The position numbers were made by a program, and so were the translations under genes. The notes under the pieces were generated by a model. That model saw only the letters and a list, made by a program, of their open reading frames with translations. It had not been told where the DNA came from and ran no database searches. A DNA stretch of 64,000 nucleotides from Triticum aestivum (Eukaryota; Streptophyta; Magnoliopsida; Poales; Poaceae): assembly GCF_018294505.1 (NCBI RefSeq), contig NC_057813.1, positions 318,455,191 to 318,519,190 on the forward strand, read 5' to 3'. How positions within the stretch are numbered: the stretch's first letter is position 1; the number at the start of each line of letters is the position of its first letter. This document shows, one piece after another, positions 1 through 10,903 of the stretch.

Positions 1-27
1 AAAAGTAGATACGACAGAGACATATCA

Positions 28-2147
28 ACTCCCCCAAGATTAAACTTTTGCTTGTCCTCAAGCAATTTAGTTGATAAACTGAAAGTGAAAAAGAAAAACT
101 TTTACGAACTTTTTTGCTCTTGTTTACATAAATAAGCTTAAGTAGCACCCAGGTTTTCAGCGAAGATCATGACTAACCATGTCAACAATTACTCTTAAAA
201 TTATATTAACTCATATCAATGGCATAAACAACTAGCGAGCAATAATAAAGCATCTCAAATGACAACACTTTGTCAAAACAATAATTATATAATATGACAA
301 TAGTGGTATCTTGCTAGCCCTTTCTAAGACTGCAAAACATAAATGCAAAGCACCTCCAAAGTTGAAGCAGTGACTAAACATTGTAATTCATGGGAAAAAA
401 GATCCAGTCCTGATGCACCCAACATTAGCTATACACAATGCATGAGGATGAAAATAGTGCTCTCAGATCTGGCGCTTATTTGAGAAGGTGATGACACAAT
501 AGAAAAGTAAATAGATAGTCCCTTCGTAGAGGGAAGCGGTGATTTGCAGTGGTGCCAGAGCTCAAAATTTTAAAACAGAGATAAATGAAATTTTGAGAAA
601 TGCATCCTTCATGTTTACTTCGTGACCATTAGTTATCAGTGTCTTCCATGCTAAACACATTAGTGGCGGTTCTCAAGCGATAAAAAGTAAAGGTTTACTC
701 CCCCTCCACCAACAGACACACTCCACGGCTAACCAAATCCACGGGTACCGTCCATACCAACAACAATCATGGGGAGTTTTGTTTAATTATTTGCAATTTT
801 GAATTCGGGACTGGGAATCCCTATTACCGCCCCCTCTCATTCAAGGACGAGTGAATGAATAGTCATCATGAGAATAACCTGCTTAGCATGGAAGATACTG
901 AGTACCTCATGTCGCTCTATGAACAATCCAGGCACACAAAAATGGATGTTTATTTGAAGTTTTTAGAGGTGGCACATGCAAATTTACTTGGAACAGCAAG
1001 GTAATATCACAAATAGGTAGGTATATGGTGGACTCATCTGGAATAACTTGGGTTTCAGGATTTTGATGCACAAGCAGTATTCCCGCTTAGTGCAGGCGAA
1101 GGCTAGCAAATAGGTTGAGAAGCGGCCAGCTAGAGAGCAAAAACGGTCATGAACATGCATTATGCATAAGTAACATTGGATACTAGCATGAGTAGGATAT
1201 GAACACCATGAACATAAATATGATATAGGCTATGTTGGTTTTGATTCAACTACATGCATGAACATGTGCCAAGTCAAGCCACTCGAACATTCGGAGGAGG
1301 ATACCATATCATCATACCACATCACAATCATTTTAATGCATGTTAACATCCAAGATCAATCATTATCCACTCCTAGCTACTTAAGCATGGCATGGGAAAC
1401 TATAATCTCTAATTGTGATTGCAAATATGTTTAATCATAATAGGATGAATCATGGATACTAGGTTAACATATTTACAAAAACAAAACAAGTTGAGTTCAT
1501 ACCCATTTCTCTCTGCCACAGCCAATTCATCAAACATCGTCATTATTTCCTTTCACTTGCATGACCAAATGATATGGAAATAATAATAGTGCAAGAGTGA
1601 CGATGACAAAGCAGGAATCTGCAAGCATTTTATTCAAAGGAGAAGAGAAGGCAATTTGGGCTCTTCGTTAGATCAGTAATAATGCATATGAGAGCCACTC
1701 AACGTTTTCATCGTGGTCTTCTCCTTGGTAAGATTCAATAAAAAGAAAAGAAATTCAGAGAAACACCCTGGAATATTTTTGGAGATTTAGTTTTTTCTAG
1801 AAGAAAGCAAATTAAAGAGGGAAAAACAAAAATGAGAAAAACTATTTACACGGGACAGCTCCCAACAAGCAAAAGAGGAACAAGGAAATCTTCTTGGGTT
1901 TTCTTTTTAATACTACAACTAACTACACTAGAAAGAAAAACCAAAAAGAAATAAGCAATAATTTTTTTGATTTTTTCGAAGTTTTTTCAAACACACAAGA
2001 AGAAAACGAGAAAATAAATCTAGCATGGATGATACAATGAAAAAGTGTGAACACCGACAACTGGAATGAGATGTGTGAACATGAATGTAATGTCGGTGGA
2101 AATACATACTCCCCCAACCTTAGGCTTTTGGCCTAGCCTGGTGATCA
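28..2147 (-). other. non-coding 3' region of the Athila-type element
   Basis: About 2.1 kb between the ORF-1-like gene and the 3' LTR of the element. No open frame resembling a known protein is seen on either strand; a 64-codon frame at 1923-2117 is phenylalanine- and serine-rich and looks like chance. The part next to the LTR (28-41) is the polypurine tract on the minus strand. A second purine-rich stretch (complement of about 2110-2125) has the same GGTTGGGGGAGT character and could be an internal or central polypurine tract. Confidence 0.6.
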
Positions 2148-3164
2148 CTACTCGCGGCCTACGTAATAATCAAAGTGATAGCTCATGGAGGCTCTTGGTG
2201 CATACTCCTCAGCCCGCCGAGTAGCTACAACCTCTACGTTGTGTGCGTGGGCCTCACTCTCAAGAACATAATACCTTCCCTTGCAGTGAAAATCAAAGAG
2301 AACGGGCGTAGGAAAAAAGGTGTCCACAACGAACTTTTTATTGAACAATAGGTTATAAGTATAATTATGGATTTCCCCAGTAAGGAACTTATGGCGTTTC
2401 ATGGCATCAAAGTCTAAGTACTGAGTGGGAAGGATAGGGTCATTAGGCTCAGGTGAAACACCTAACTCTTCTGCTAAGCGTGAAGCATAAATCCCACCAT
2501 AAAAATATCCACTACCAGTTTTGTGTTGCAGTCTACGTGCAACAATCGCTCCAATGCTATAGCGTTTAACACCAGTGAGGGCAGTGTATATGAGGCTCAA
2601 GTAAGGAGCACAAAGTGTACTACAGTCTTGTTTGCCTATGATGCATTTTCCATTAAACAGTGCAAAGTATTAAATTGATGGGAAATGAATACTTTTTATT
2701 CTACCTTGCGTCAACCCTTTATTCTCACCATAGCAAAGACTAGTTAAGAATAACTCATACTCAGCCCTTGGTGGTTCATCCATCAAACCCCAATATGGAA
2801 TTTTACATGCAACACAGAATGCATCTAGAGGCATAGTGACTGAACGATCATAAAATTTAAACAAGACTCTTGACTCACGACGATGAAATTTAAACTCTTT
2901 AGTAAACAATCATGTAAGACTAAGGTATTGGTTGCACTTATCTTGAATGTAAGGGTCGAGCTCGGCATTGTGGACATATTGCTCAAACTCTTCTTTGATA
3001 CCTGCACTCAACATGAAATTGTCTCACGACCATAAACATGATTTGGTAGTGGCATCCCATATTGAACTTGCACTTGGTTCAACATAAGACCGGCGAGTTG
3101 ATCCACTACTAGAAGATGCCTCTGAGAACCTCCGCCTCAAAGAACTCCTTCCAAAGAAGTTCAT
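2148..3164 (-). pseudogene. ATHILA ORF-1-like protein, broken
   Basis: Extra protein found downstream of pol in Athila-lineage retrotransposons; its function is not known to me. The start is at 3164 (MNFFGRSSLRRR, arginine/serine-rich). It continues as LSAGIKEEFEQYVHNAELDP (about 3010-2900), then FKFHRRESRVLFKFYDRSVT and KIPYWGLMDEPPRAEYE (2909-2670), then GVKRYSIGAIVARRLQH and DFDAMKRHKFLTGEIHNYTY (2600-2148). The pieces lie in order but are separated by an early stop near 3024, a stop and frame change near 2912 and a TAA near 2670 where a glutamine is expected (SI*YFALFNGKC). The last 150 codons are open. Assignment to the Pfam ATHILA ORF-1 family is from recalled similarity to wheat copies. 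Confidence 0.7.
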
Positions 3165-3959
3165 CTTATATGCATACAAATTTCTGAACTTTTTTTGACC
3201 ATAAAATTTTATTAACAAAACTATGCAAGATTGACGCAACTACTCATAAGCATGCATAGAGGCTATACTAAGCATTCAAACTACTTAGAACTCTAAGAAT
3301 TCAACATGCAAGCTCATCTATAGCAGCACCAAGAGTAGCTAATTATTCAAAATATAAACCACTAAAGCAAAAGTTGATTGGACGAACGGGGCAGTCACAT
3401 ACCAAGTAGCAATTCACCGAAACAGTTTCGGAAACGGAGCTTCGAGCAAAGAGATCGAAATCCGCGGGTTTGCGAGCAAGAACACGAGAGAGAGAGAGAG
3501 AGAAATGGTGAATTTTTTCTGGAGGTAGGTGATGGTGTGGACTAAAGATATAAGTGAGGGGGCCCACGTGGGGACGACAACCCACGAGGGGGCGCCTGGG
3601 GCTGTTGGCGTGCCCAGGTGGGTTGTGCCCACCTGGTGCACCCCCCTCTGATGTTGTTTGCATCAAAAATTCCTAAATATTCAGAAAAAACAATCATATT
3701 AAATATTCAGGGCATTCTGAGATATTTTATTTTTGGGTCATTATTTATTGCACGGGAAAATCAGAAAACAGACAAAAGAAGGAATTTGTTTAATTTAACT
3801 AAGAAAAATAGAGAATAAAAGTTGGGAGTAGAAGCTAGTGCCTACTAAATTTATCAACTTCTTACCTCTAAAAAATGATCCCTTAATAAGGTGGATCAAG
3901 TCTTATTAACAACCAACATCGATTAGCATGGAACCGAAGAACTTTCGTAAAACACTAAG
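3165..3959 (-). other. spacer where reverse transcriptase and integrase would be expected
   Basis: About 0.8 kb between protease and ORF-1-like gene. It holds no RT, RNase H or integrase motif on either strand. There is an (AG)n run at about 3485-3504 and a GC-rich block near 3555-3650 with the inverted-repeat-like words CCCAGGTGGGTTGTGCCCACCTGG. The absence of pol looks like an internal deletion or a family-level loss; one copy cannot decide. Confidence 0.6.
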
Positions 3960-4440
3960 TTACCTCAACAGGGACATGCATGTCCCCACAATAAGCATTT
4001 CATATTTCTTTTTGACATTAGGTAGAGTTAGTTGAAAACTTCCAATAGTGATTGACGGAGATTTTTCAATAACATTAATACCATTCACTTGGAATTGTTT
4101 CTTCGGAAAGTGCACCGTATGCTCATTATCGTTGATATGAAAAGTGACCTTGCTTTTATTGCAATAAATAACAGCCCCTGCAGTATTTAAGAAGGGTCTA
4201 CCGAGGATAATCGACATATTGTCGTCCTCGGGCATCTCAAGTATAACAAAGTCAGTCAAGATAGTAACATTAGCAACAACAACGGGCACATCCACACAAA
4301 TATCGATAGGTATGGCAGTTGATTTATGAGCCATTTGCAAATATATTTCAGTAGGTGTGAGTTTATTCAAATCAAGTCTTTTATATAAAGAGAAAGGCAT
4401 AACACTAACACCAGCTCCTAAATCTCATAAAGCAGTTTTC
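3960..4440 (-). pseudogene. retropepsin-like aspartic protease of the Athila-type element
   Basis: Open frame of 146 codons from 4400 with the conserved end of a retroviral-type protease: MPFSLYKRLDLNKLTPTEIY, then VILEMPEDDNMSIILGRPFL, where the ILGRPFL motif is the usual second conserved block. The catalytic motif lies just upstream, as DLGAGVSVM (Athila-lineage proteases use DLGA rather than DTGA), but it is preceded by an in-frame TGA at about 4427-4429 where a cysteine is usual (KALC-DLGA). The protease was originally fused to gag in one polyprotein. Confidence 0.75.
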
Positions 4441-4622
4441 ACATAGTTTCTTTTTATGGAGCAAGGTATAGTTGGTATTCTAGGATCTCCAAGTTTTTTG
4501 GTACTCCATACTTAAAAGAGTAATTAGCAAGCATGGTGGAGATTCAGCTTCCGGTGTTTTTCTTTTATTAGAGATGATGTCTTTCATGTACTTTCCATAA
4601 GGGGCCATCTTTAATATATCAG

Positions 4623-6752
4623 TCAAACGAGTGCGCAAAAAGGTTGGCCTAAGCATTTAAGCAAAGCGTTCAAAATCTTCATTATCTTTCTTCTTAGTTG
4701 ATTTAGGTGGAAAGGGCATGGGTTTTTGAACCCATGGTTCTCTTTCTTTTCCATGTTTTCTAGCAACAAAGTCTCTTTTATCATATCTTTTATTTTTGGG
4801 TTGTGGGTTACCAAGATCAACAACTGGTTCTATCTCCACATCATTATCTGGTTGTTTATCATTGTTTGGTTGATTATCTCCATGAACATCATCATTACCT
4901 TTTTCATTATCACTAAGTGAATGTTCATTACCAGATTGAGTTTCAGCATCAGAGATAGAAACATCATTATCATTATCAGGAGGTTTTTCTATTTCAAGTT
5001 CACTGGAGGCATGCAAAGTCCTATCATTTTTCTTGTTCTTCTTCTTTTTAGAATGACTAGGTGCATACGCATTAACTCTTTGAGAATCTTGTTCAATTCT
5101 TTTTGGGTGTCCTACAGGATGAAGTGGTTCCTGAGTCATTTTACCTCCTCTAGTTGCTACTCTAATAGCAAAGTCATTTATATTATTATCCATTTCATCA
5201 AGCAATTCTCTTTGAGATTGAGCAACTTGTTCTAGTTGAGTTTGAACCATAGAGGCATGTGTTCCTACACCTCTAACATCATTGGTGATTCTAAATAACA
5301 AGTCACTCAAGTGATCAACTATATCAGAATTCTATTTCATTTGTTTCATAACATTTTCATTGAAGTGATCTTGATTTCAAATGTAATTATCAAACTCATA
5401 AAGGCATTGACTAGGATGCATATTATAGGAATTGTCCTTTTCATTGAATTTCGTTAAAGAATTTACCTCTACCACCTTGGGTGGTGGTGTGTCAAGTCAA
5501 TGTATCTCTTCAAGAGGAGGTAAAAAATTAACATCCTCTGCCTTAATACCTTTTTCCTTCATGGATTTCTTTGCTCTTACATAACTTCAGGATAGAGATA
5601 TAGAATACCCCTCTTCTTTGGAGTGGGTCTATGCGGTGGTTCAGGAAGAGTCCAATCATCATAATTTTTCAATATATTATTCAATAATTCCTCAGCTTGT
5701 TCAACAGTTTGTTCCATGAAAACACAACCAGCACAACTATCTAGGAAGTCCCTAGAATCATCGGTTAGTCCATTATAGAAGAAATCAAGTATTTCATTTT
5801 TCTTCAGAGGATGATCATGCAAAGCATTTAGCAATTGTAGAAGCCTCCCCCAAGCTTGTGGGAGACTCTCTTCTTCAATTTGCACAAAGTTAAATATTTC
5901 CTGTAAGGAGCTTGTTTCTTATGAGCAGGAAAATATTTTTCAGAGAAGTAATAAATCATATCCTGGGGACTACGCACACAACCAGAAGCAAGAGTATTGT
6001 ATCAAGTCTTAGCATCACCCTTTAATGAGAAGGGAAATAATTTGAGAATATAATAATAGCGAATCTTCTCATTATGAGAAAAAAAAGGGTGGCTATATCA
6101 TTCAATTTAGTAAGGTGTGCCACAACAGTTTCAGCTTCAAAACCATGGAAAGGATCAGATTCAACCAAAGTAATTAACTCTGGGTCGATAGAGAATTCAT
6201 AACCCTTAATCCCTTATAATCAACAAAGATAGGTGAAGTAGCAACCTTAGGATCGCATTTCATTCTAGCATTCAAAGATTTCTCTTTCAGTTTGCATAAT
6301 AATTTCTTAAGATCATCTCTATCATTGCAAGCAAGAAAATCTCAATATGTCTCCTCAGCCATAACATAACCTTCAGGTACCTTAGGCAATATGTATCCAG
6401 GAGAGCTAGGTCTAATAGGTGTTTTGAGATTTTCTGTTTCAGGCATTTCATCAGTTTCAACAATTTTATCAATTTTAGCATTATCAATATCTTTAGCAAT
6501 AGCAATTTGTTCATCAAAAAAATCACCTAGTGGCACACCATCATCAAGCATGGTACTAGCATCATCACGAGTAGCATTCATAGAAGTAGCATCATCAATA
6601 ACTTGCGACATATTAGGATTAATAACATGTGGTGGTGTTGCAAGTCTACTCAGAACAGAAGGTGAATCAAGTGCAGAGTGTGATGGCAGTTCCTTACCTC
6701 CCCTCGTCCTAGAGGGAGCCATCTTGGTTTTTGTATCCTTCAGATTCTTCAT
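4623..6752 (-). pseudogene. gag polyprotein of the Athila-type element, broken into four or more frames
   Basis: Capsid-like structural protein. The N-terminal frame is 6752-6342 (KTKMAPSRTRGGKELPSHSA at the start), just inside the 5' LTR. The middle block at 5885-5577 reads EESLPQAWGRLLQLLNALHD and DFFYNGLTDDSRDFLDSCAG, the conserved retrotransposon gag core of this lineage. The C-terminal block at 5310-4657 has an acidic, asparagine-rich linker followed by a basic stretch (KNKRYDKRDFVARKHGKERE). About 450 bp between 5890 and 6340 contains recognisable but multiply interrupted gag sequence. No uninterrupted frame covers more than about 217 codons. Confidence 0.8.
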
Positions 6753-6801
6753 AGTGATAAATTGATAATAATCCCAAGTGACTCAACAAATATAGCTATG
6801 C

Positions 6802-6819
6802 TCCCCGGCAACGACGCCA
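6802..6819 (-). promoter_or_regulatory. primer binding site matching tRNA-Asp
   Basis: The plus strand reads TCCCCGGCAACGACGCCA, which equals the 3' end of plant tRNA-Asp(GUC) including CCA, except for one G-to-A change. It lies 11 bases inside the LTR edge. A tRNA-Asp primer is usual for Athila-lineage elements. Confidence 0.8.
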
Positions 6820-6830
6820 AAAAAAGGTCT

Positions 6831-8230
6831 AGATAACCCACAAGTATATGGGATCGCAACAGTTTTTGAGGGTGGAGTATTCAACCCAAATTTATTGATT
6901 CGACACAAGGGGAGCCAAAGAAAATTTGCAAGTATTAGCAGCTGAGTTGTCAATTCAACCACACCTGGAGATTAATTATCTTCAGCAAAGTGATCAGTAG
7001 CAAAGTAGTATAATGGTTTTGATAGTAGTAGCAATAGTAATAGTAACGGTAACAGTGATAGCAATGATTTTGTAGCAAGTGCAGCAGTAACCGTAGCAGT
7101 AGTGACTTAGCAGGAACAATATAAGAGAAAATCGTAGGCATTGGATGGGTGAATTCGTTGGATGATATTCATCATGTAACATTCATAACCTAGGGTGATA
7201 CGGCACTAGCTCCAGTTCATAAATATAATGTAGGCATGTATTCCGTAAATAGTCATACGTGCTTATGGAAAGAACTTGCATGGCATCTTTTGTCCTACCC
7301 TCCCGTGGCAGCGGGGTCCATAAGGAAACCAAGGGATATTAAGGCCTCCTTTTAATAGAGAACCGGAACAAAGCATTAACACATAGTGAATACATGAACT
7401 CCTCAAACTGCAGTCATCACCGGAAAGTATCCTGAATACTGTCACTCCGCGGTTTGCGAATCATAACATGTAATAGGTGAGTATAACTTGCAAGATGGGA
7501 TCTAGAACATAGATATAACGGTGATAACATAAACGGTTGAGATCCGAAATCATGGCACCCGGGCCGAAAGTGACAAGCATTAAGCATGGCAAAGTCATAG
7601 CAACATCAATCTGAAAACATAATGGATACTAGGGATCAAGCGCCTAACAAAACTAACTCGATTACATGATTAATCTCATCCAACTCCTCACTGACTAGCA
7701 ATCCTATGAAGGAATTACTCACTCCCGGTGGGGAGCATCATGGAATTGGCGATGGAGAAGGGTTGGTGATGACAAAGATCGAAGATCCCCCTCTCTAGAG
7801 CCCTAAACGGACTCCAGATCTGGCCTCCTGATGAAGAACAGGAGGTGGCAGTGGCTCCGTCTCACGGAACTCTCTCCTATTTTTTCTCCGAAAATGTGAA
7901 TTTATAGCATTGGAGATAGGGTCGGCGGGGCCACCAGGTGGGGACAACCCACCTGGGTGCGCCAGGAGGGTGGGCACGCCCTGGTGGGTTGTGCTCACCC
8001 AGGGCCTCCCTCCGGTGGTTCTTGGCTCCAGTATTTTTCTTTTATTCCATAAAAAATCTCCAGAAAGTTACGTTCCATTCTGATAACTTTTATTTTTGCA
8101 CAAAAACAACACCATGGTAGTTCTGCAGAAAACAGCGTCACTCTGGGTTAGTTTCATTCAAATCATGCAAATTAGAGTCCAAAACAAGAGGAAAAGTGTT
8201 AGGAAAAGTAGATATGGCAGATACGTATCA
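6831..8230 (-). repeat. 5' LTR of the Athila-type element
   Basis: About 1400 bp. On the minus strand it begins TGATACGTATCTGCC at 8230 and ends near 6831 (plus AGATAACCCACAAG, where related copies begin TG, so one or two end bases appear mutated). A TATA-like box on the minus strand is the complement of 7901-7907 (CTATAAA). Positions 7015-7075 hold a degenerate AGTAGT/AATAGT trinucleotide-type repeat, and about 7920-8010 a GC-rich segment with CCACCTGG/CCAGGTGG words. Confidence 0.8.
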
Positions 8231-8693
8231 TTCACCATAGGAGGCCTCGCCGCCGCTATTGCCGCTCCTGGGCCAGCACTCCAGGCGTTCACCGTCTTCC
8301 CCGAAGACCTTGAAGAAGAGCACCGATGCTCCGTCGTACCTAAAATGAAGGGCATGCCTCCCTTTCGAGCCACGGGCACGGGCAACTGTCCCCCAACCCC
8401 CGGTCATGAAGAGATCACCAGAGAATTTGGCTCTGACTTCCGCCTGCGAGGCTTGGTAGCAGCAGCCGTCGTGCTGCAACCATAGCTCAATGGGCCCCCG
8501 CAGCGGCAGCTCCTCAGCCAAGGCGCGCAGGAGTCGGATCCAGGTGCGCGGCGGCATCATCACCCACACCACAAACTCGCGGGTCGTGTCGTTGGTATGG
8601 GCCTATGGGAGAGGTCGTCGGATGACCGTCGCCTGCTTCCCTCCACGACCTCGTCCTCCACAGTGCTCGTGGCCACCCCCGTGGGAAGGGCCC
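8228..8693 (-). pseudogene. B3-domain-like protein, C-terminal part (gene split by insertions)
   Basis: Minus-strand frame from 8572: WVMMPPRTWIRLLRALAEEL, then ELWLQHDGCCYQASQAEV, then FSGDLFMTGGWGTVARARG and HALHFRYDGASVLFFKVFGE. The pattern of glycine-tryptophan loop, hydrophobic strand and F-x-V-x-V-F end resembles the C-terminal half of a plant B3 DNA-binding domain. The stop codon TGA (8230-8228) is made by the first three bases of the Athila LTR, so the native C-terminus is cut off. Upstream, the frame LPTGVATSTVEDEVVEG (8692-8560) must shift once to join the B3 part. The 5' part of the gene is at 30003-30251 and its promoter at 38954-39000, moved away by the Tat-like and copia 1 insertions. 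The B3 call is from pattern only. Confidence 0.6.
8689..8693. repeat. target-site duplication GGCCC, left copy
   Basis: GGCCC directly precedes the left LTR of the Tat-like element and recurs at 30003-30007 directly after its right LTR. Removing the element and one copy rejoins the B3-like pseudogene. Confidence 0.9.
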
Positions 8694-9166
8694 TGTCGGT
8701 GTCAAAACCGGCGGATCTTGGGTAGGGGTTCCTGAACTGTGCGTCTAGGCGGATGGAAACAGGAGACAAGGGACACGATGTTTTTACCCAGGTTCGGGCC
8801 CTCTTGATGGAGGTAAAACCCTACTCCTGCTTGATTAATATTGATGATATGGGTAGTACAAGAGTAGATCTACCACGAGATCACAGAGGCTAAACCCTAG
8901 AAGCTAGCCTATGGTATGATTGTTTTTCGTCCTACGGACTAAAACCCTCCTGTTTATATAGACACCGGAGAGGGCTAGGGTTACACAGAGTCGGTTACAA
9001 TGGGAGGAGATCTACATATCCGTATTGCCAAGCTTGCCTTCCACGCCAAGGAAAGTCCCATCCGGACACGGGACGAAGTCTTCAATCTTGTATCTTCATA
9101 GTCCGGGAGTCCGGCCAAAGGTCATAGTCCGGCCATCCGGACACCCCCTAATCCAGGACTCCCTCA
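8694..9166 (-). repeat. 3' LTR of the Tat-like element
   Basis: Plus strand starts TGTCGGTGTCAAAACCGG and ends CAGGACTCCCTCA; the element reads the other way (TGAGGGAGTCC...CCGACA). The TATA box in element orientation is the complement of 8953-8960 (TATATAAA). Compared with the partner LTR it keeps an extra stretch near 9105-9125 with a second copy of the CCGGCCA/TCCGGCCAT words. Confidence 0.92.
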
Positions 9167-9719
9167 GTAGCCCCTAAACCAGGCTTCAATGACGACAAGT
9201 CCGGCGCGCAAATTGTTTTCGACATTGCAAGGCGGGTTCCTCCTCCGAATACTTCATAGAAGATGTTTGAACACAAGGATAGTGTCCGGCTCTGCAAAAT
9301 AAGTTCCACATACCACCGCAGAGAGAATAATATTTGTACAAATCTAATCTGCTGATGTACTCTGTAGCGTGACATCATGCCATAGACAAGCCTTTATTCG
9401 AATCGTTTTACTGTCCCACCTCAGCGCGTTTAGCGAGGCGGTTTCCTTGACACGTCTTGTCAAAGCAGAGATCATGTCCCCTTATGCCGGGATTCTCATC
9501 AATACGGGCGTGGGTAACCCAAGCGCGCCATTAATCATGGCGCTTGGGAGATAAGCGAGTTTTACTAGGCTGGTGGGGGCACATAGTTTCGGCCGCCCAT
9601 ATAAGGGGATAAGGATCCACCCTTTCCATCTACGCCTTCCTCCCCCTTCGCTTATCCATTACTGCGCACTCGAGCTCCAGTGCCCAAGTCCGCACTTCCC
9701 ACCTCAACCTTCTCCAATC
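9167..9719 (+). promoter_or_regulatory. promoter region of the antisense gene, with TATA box
   Basis: Non-coding 550 bp between the 3' LTR and the antisense gene. A TATA-like box ATATAAG lies at 9599-9605 (context GCCCATATAAGGGG), about 115 bp upstream of the ATG at 9720. The stretch next to the LTR (complement of 9167-9183, TTTAGGGGCTAC) is the polypurine tract of the element. The antisense gene thus has a promoter of its own that is not part of the LTR. Confidence 0.6.
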
Positions 9720-10583
9720 ATGTCCGGAGCGGGAGGCTGGTGGATGGCCTCCTCCGTCATGGAGGGGCAAATCAAAAAGCTGAGGAAAGTCGGATACTTG
9801 TCCAACAACATCGCGCACCGGCTCCCAGATGAGGGGCAGCTCATCCCCACCCCCTAGCCCCATGAGAGGGTCGTGTTTCTCCCCCATTTCCTCCACGGAC
9901 TGGGCTTTCCTCTTCACCCATTTGTCCGGGGGCTCATGTTCTACCACGGCCTGGATTTCCACAATCTGGCCCCGAACTTCATCCTCAACATCTCGGCGTT
10001 TATCGTCGTGTGCGAGGTCTTCCTCCGCATCCAGCCCCACTTCGGCTTATGGCTAAAGACCTTCAATGTCAACCCGAAGGTTGTGGGCAGCCGGCAAGCG
10101 GAGTGCGGAGGCGCCATGGTGGGCAAGATGGCCAACGTCACATGGCTCGAGGGCGCCTTTGTGGAAACCATCAAAGGGTGGCAATCGGGGTGGTTCTACA
10201 TCAACGAGCCGCGTGACCCTGAATGGGCAGCGGCCCCCGAATTCCGATCTGGCATCCCCACACGGCTCACCTCATGGAAAGAGACGGACCTATCATGGTG
10301 TAATTCGGCAGAGGTGACCGGACTCCAAACCTGTGTCAAAGACCTGATCGACAGGAAGGTTAAACTTGTCACCGTAGTCCAGGTCATGCTCTTTCGCCGG
10401 ATCCTCCCGTGTCAACGACGGGCTTTTAATTTGTGGGAATTCGACCTGGCCCAGCACCAAACTTTGTCCAGGCTCTTCGACACAACGCACGAAGATGCCT
10501 GGAAGGTGCTTTTCAAGAGCTCCGAGGTTCATCCTTCCATTAGCGAGGATCGCGGATTCTGAGCGAAGCACCAAGCCAGCGCG
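9720..10583 (+). pseudogene. antisense gene exon 1: putative gypsy-type transposon protein (Transposase_28 type)
   Basis: Start ATG at 9720: MSGAGGWWMASSVMEGQIKK. The conserved domain follows: HERVVFLPHFLHGLGFPLHP, GLDFHNLAPNFILNISAFIV, CEVFLRIQPHFGLWLKTFNV, then GWQSGWFYINEPRDPEW. This matches the plant 'putative gypsy type transposon' family (Pfam Transposase_28). Its biochemical function is unknown and the name is historical; no transposase catalytic triad is visible. Two in-frame stops break it: TAG at 9855-9857 (PTP*PHERV, a glutamine in relatives) and TGA at 10560-10562. The exon ends at a GTAAGC donor (10584) in phase 0. Confidence 0.75.
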
Positions 10584-10666
10584 GTAAGCTTAGTTTACCC
10601 ATTACAGGGTACTTGTTTTTCATAGTTTGACTCTATGCGGGATCTAAACTCCCATTCCTTTAACAG

Positions 10667-10903
10667 GACTGGCAGAAGAAGACCGGACAGATCGACTGTC
10701 CGGCTCCTTTGCCCGAAGGCCCAGCAGACGCACGCTTGACGAAGCTGCTGGTCCCGGCACCTCACATGGTGCCAGAGAAGAAGGCCAAGAAGAAGGCCAC
10801 GGGAACTCGAAGGAGCTCCCGGCGCCTGGTGGTGTCGGACTCATCGCCCGACGACCCCAAAGCGCACTCCTCCTCTGAAGACGAGGAGGACGAAGAAGAA
10901 GCC
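10667..10903 (+). pseudogene. antisense gene exon 2, first half (cut by the LARD)
   Basis: Follows an acceptor ...CCATTCCTTTAACAG at 10652-10666. It encodes DWQKKTGQIDCPAPLPEG, a lysine/arginine-rich stretch (PEKKAKKKATGTRRSSRR) resembling a nuclear localisation signal, then a serine- and acid-rich tract (SSSEDEEDEEEA). 79 full codons, phase 0 at both ends. The LARD insertion follows directly; the exon resumes at 23227. Confidence 0.7.
10899..10903. repeat. target-site duplication AAGCC, left copy
   Basis: AAGCC immediately before the LARD 5' LTR, repeated at 23222-23226 after its 3' LTR. Confidence 0.93.

Larger units (their letters stand above)
1..8230 (-). mobile_element. Athila-type Ty3/gypsy retrotransposon, 3' end off the window
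   Basis: Minus-strand element. Its 3' LTR lies to the left and contributes only positions 1-27, which align base for base in length with 8204-8230, the end of the other LTR. Internal order on the minus strand is PBS, gag, protease, spacer, ATHILA ORF-1-like gene, long non-coding 3' region, polypurine tract (complement of 28-41, reading AATCTTGGGGGAGT). No reverse transcriptase, RNase H or integrase is present between the protease and the ORF-1-like gene, so this copy is non-autonomous. All coding parts carry stops or frameshifts. It sits at the 3' end of the B3-like pseudogene; the right TSD copy would be TTCAC at 8231-8235, and the left copy is outside the window. The sequence resembles abundant wheat families of the Fatima type, but I did not verify a family name. 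Confidence 0.85.
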
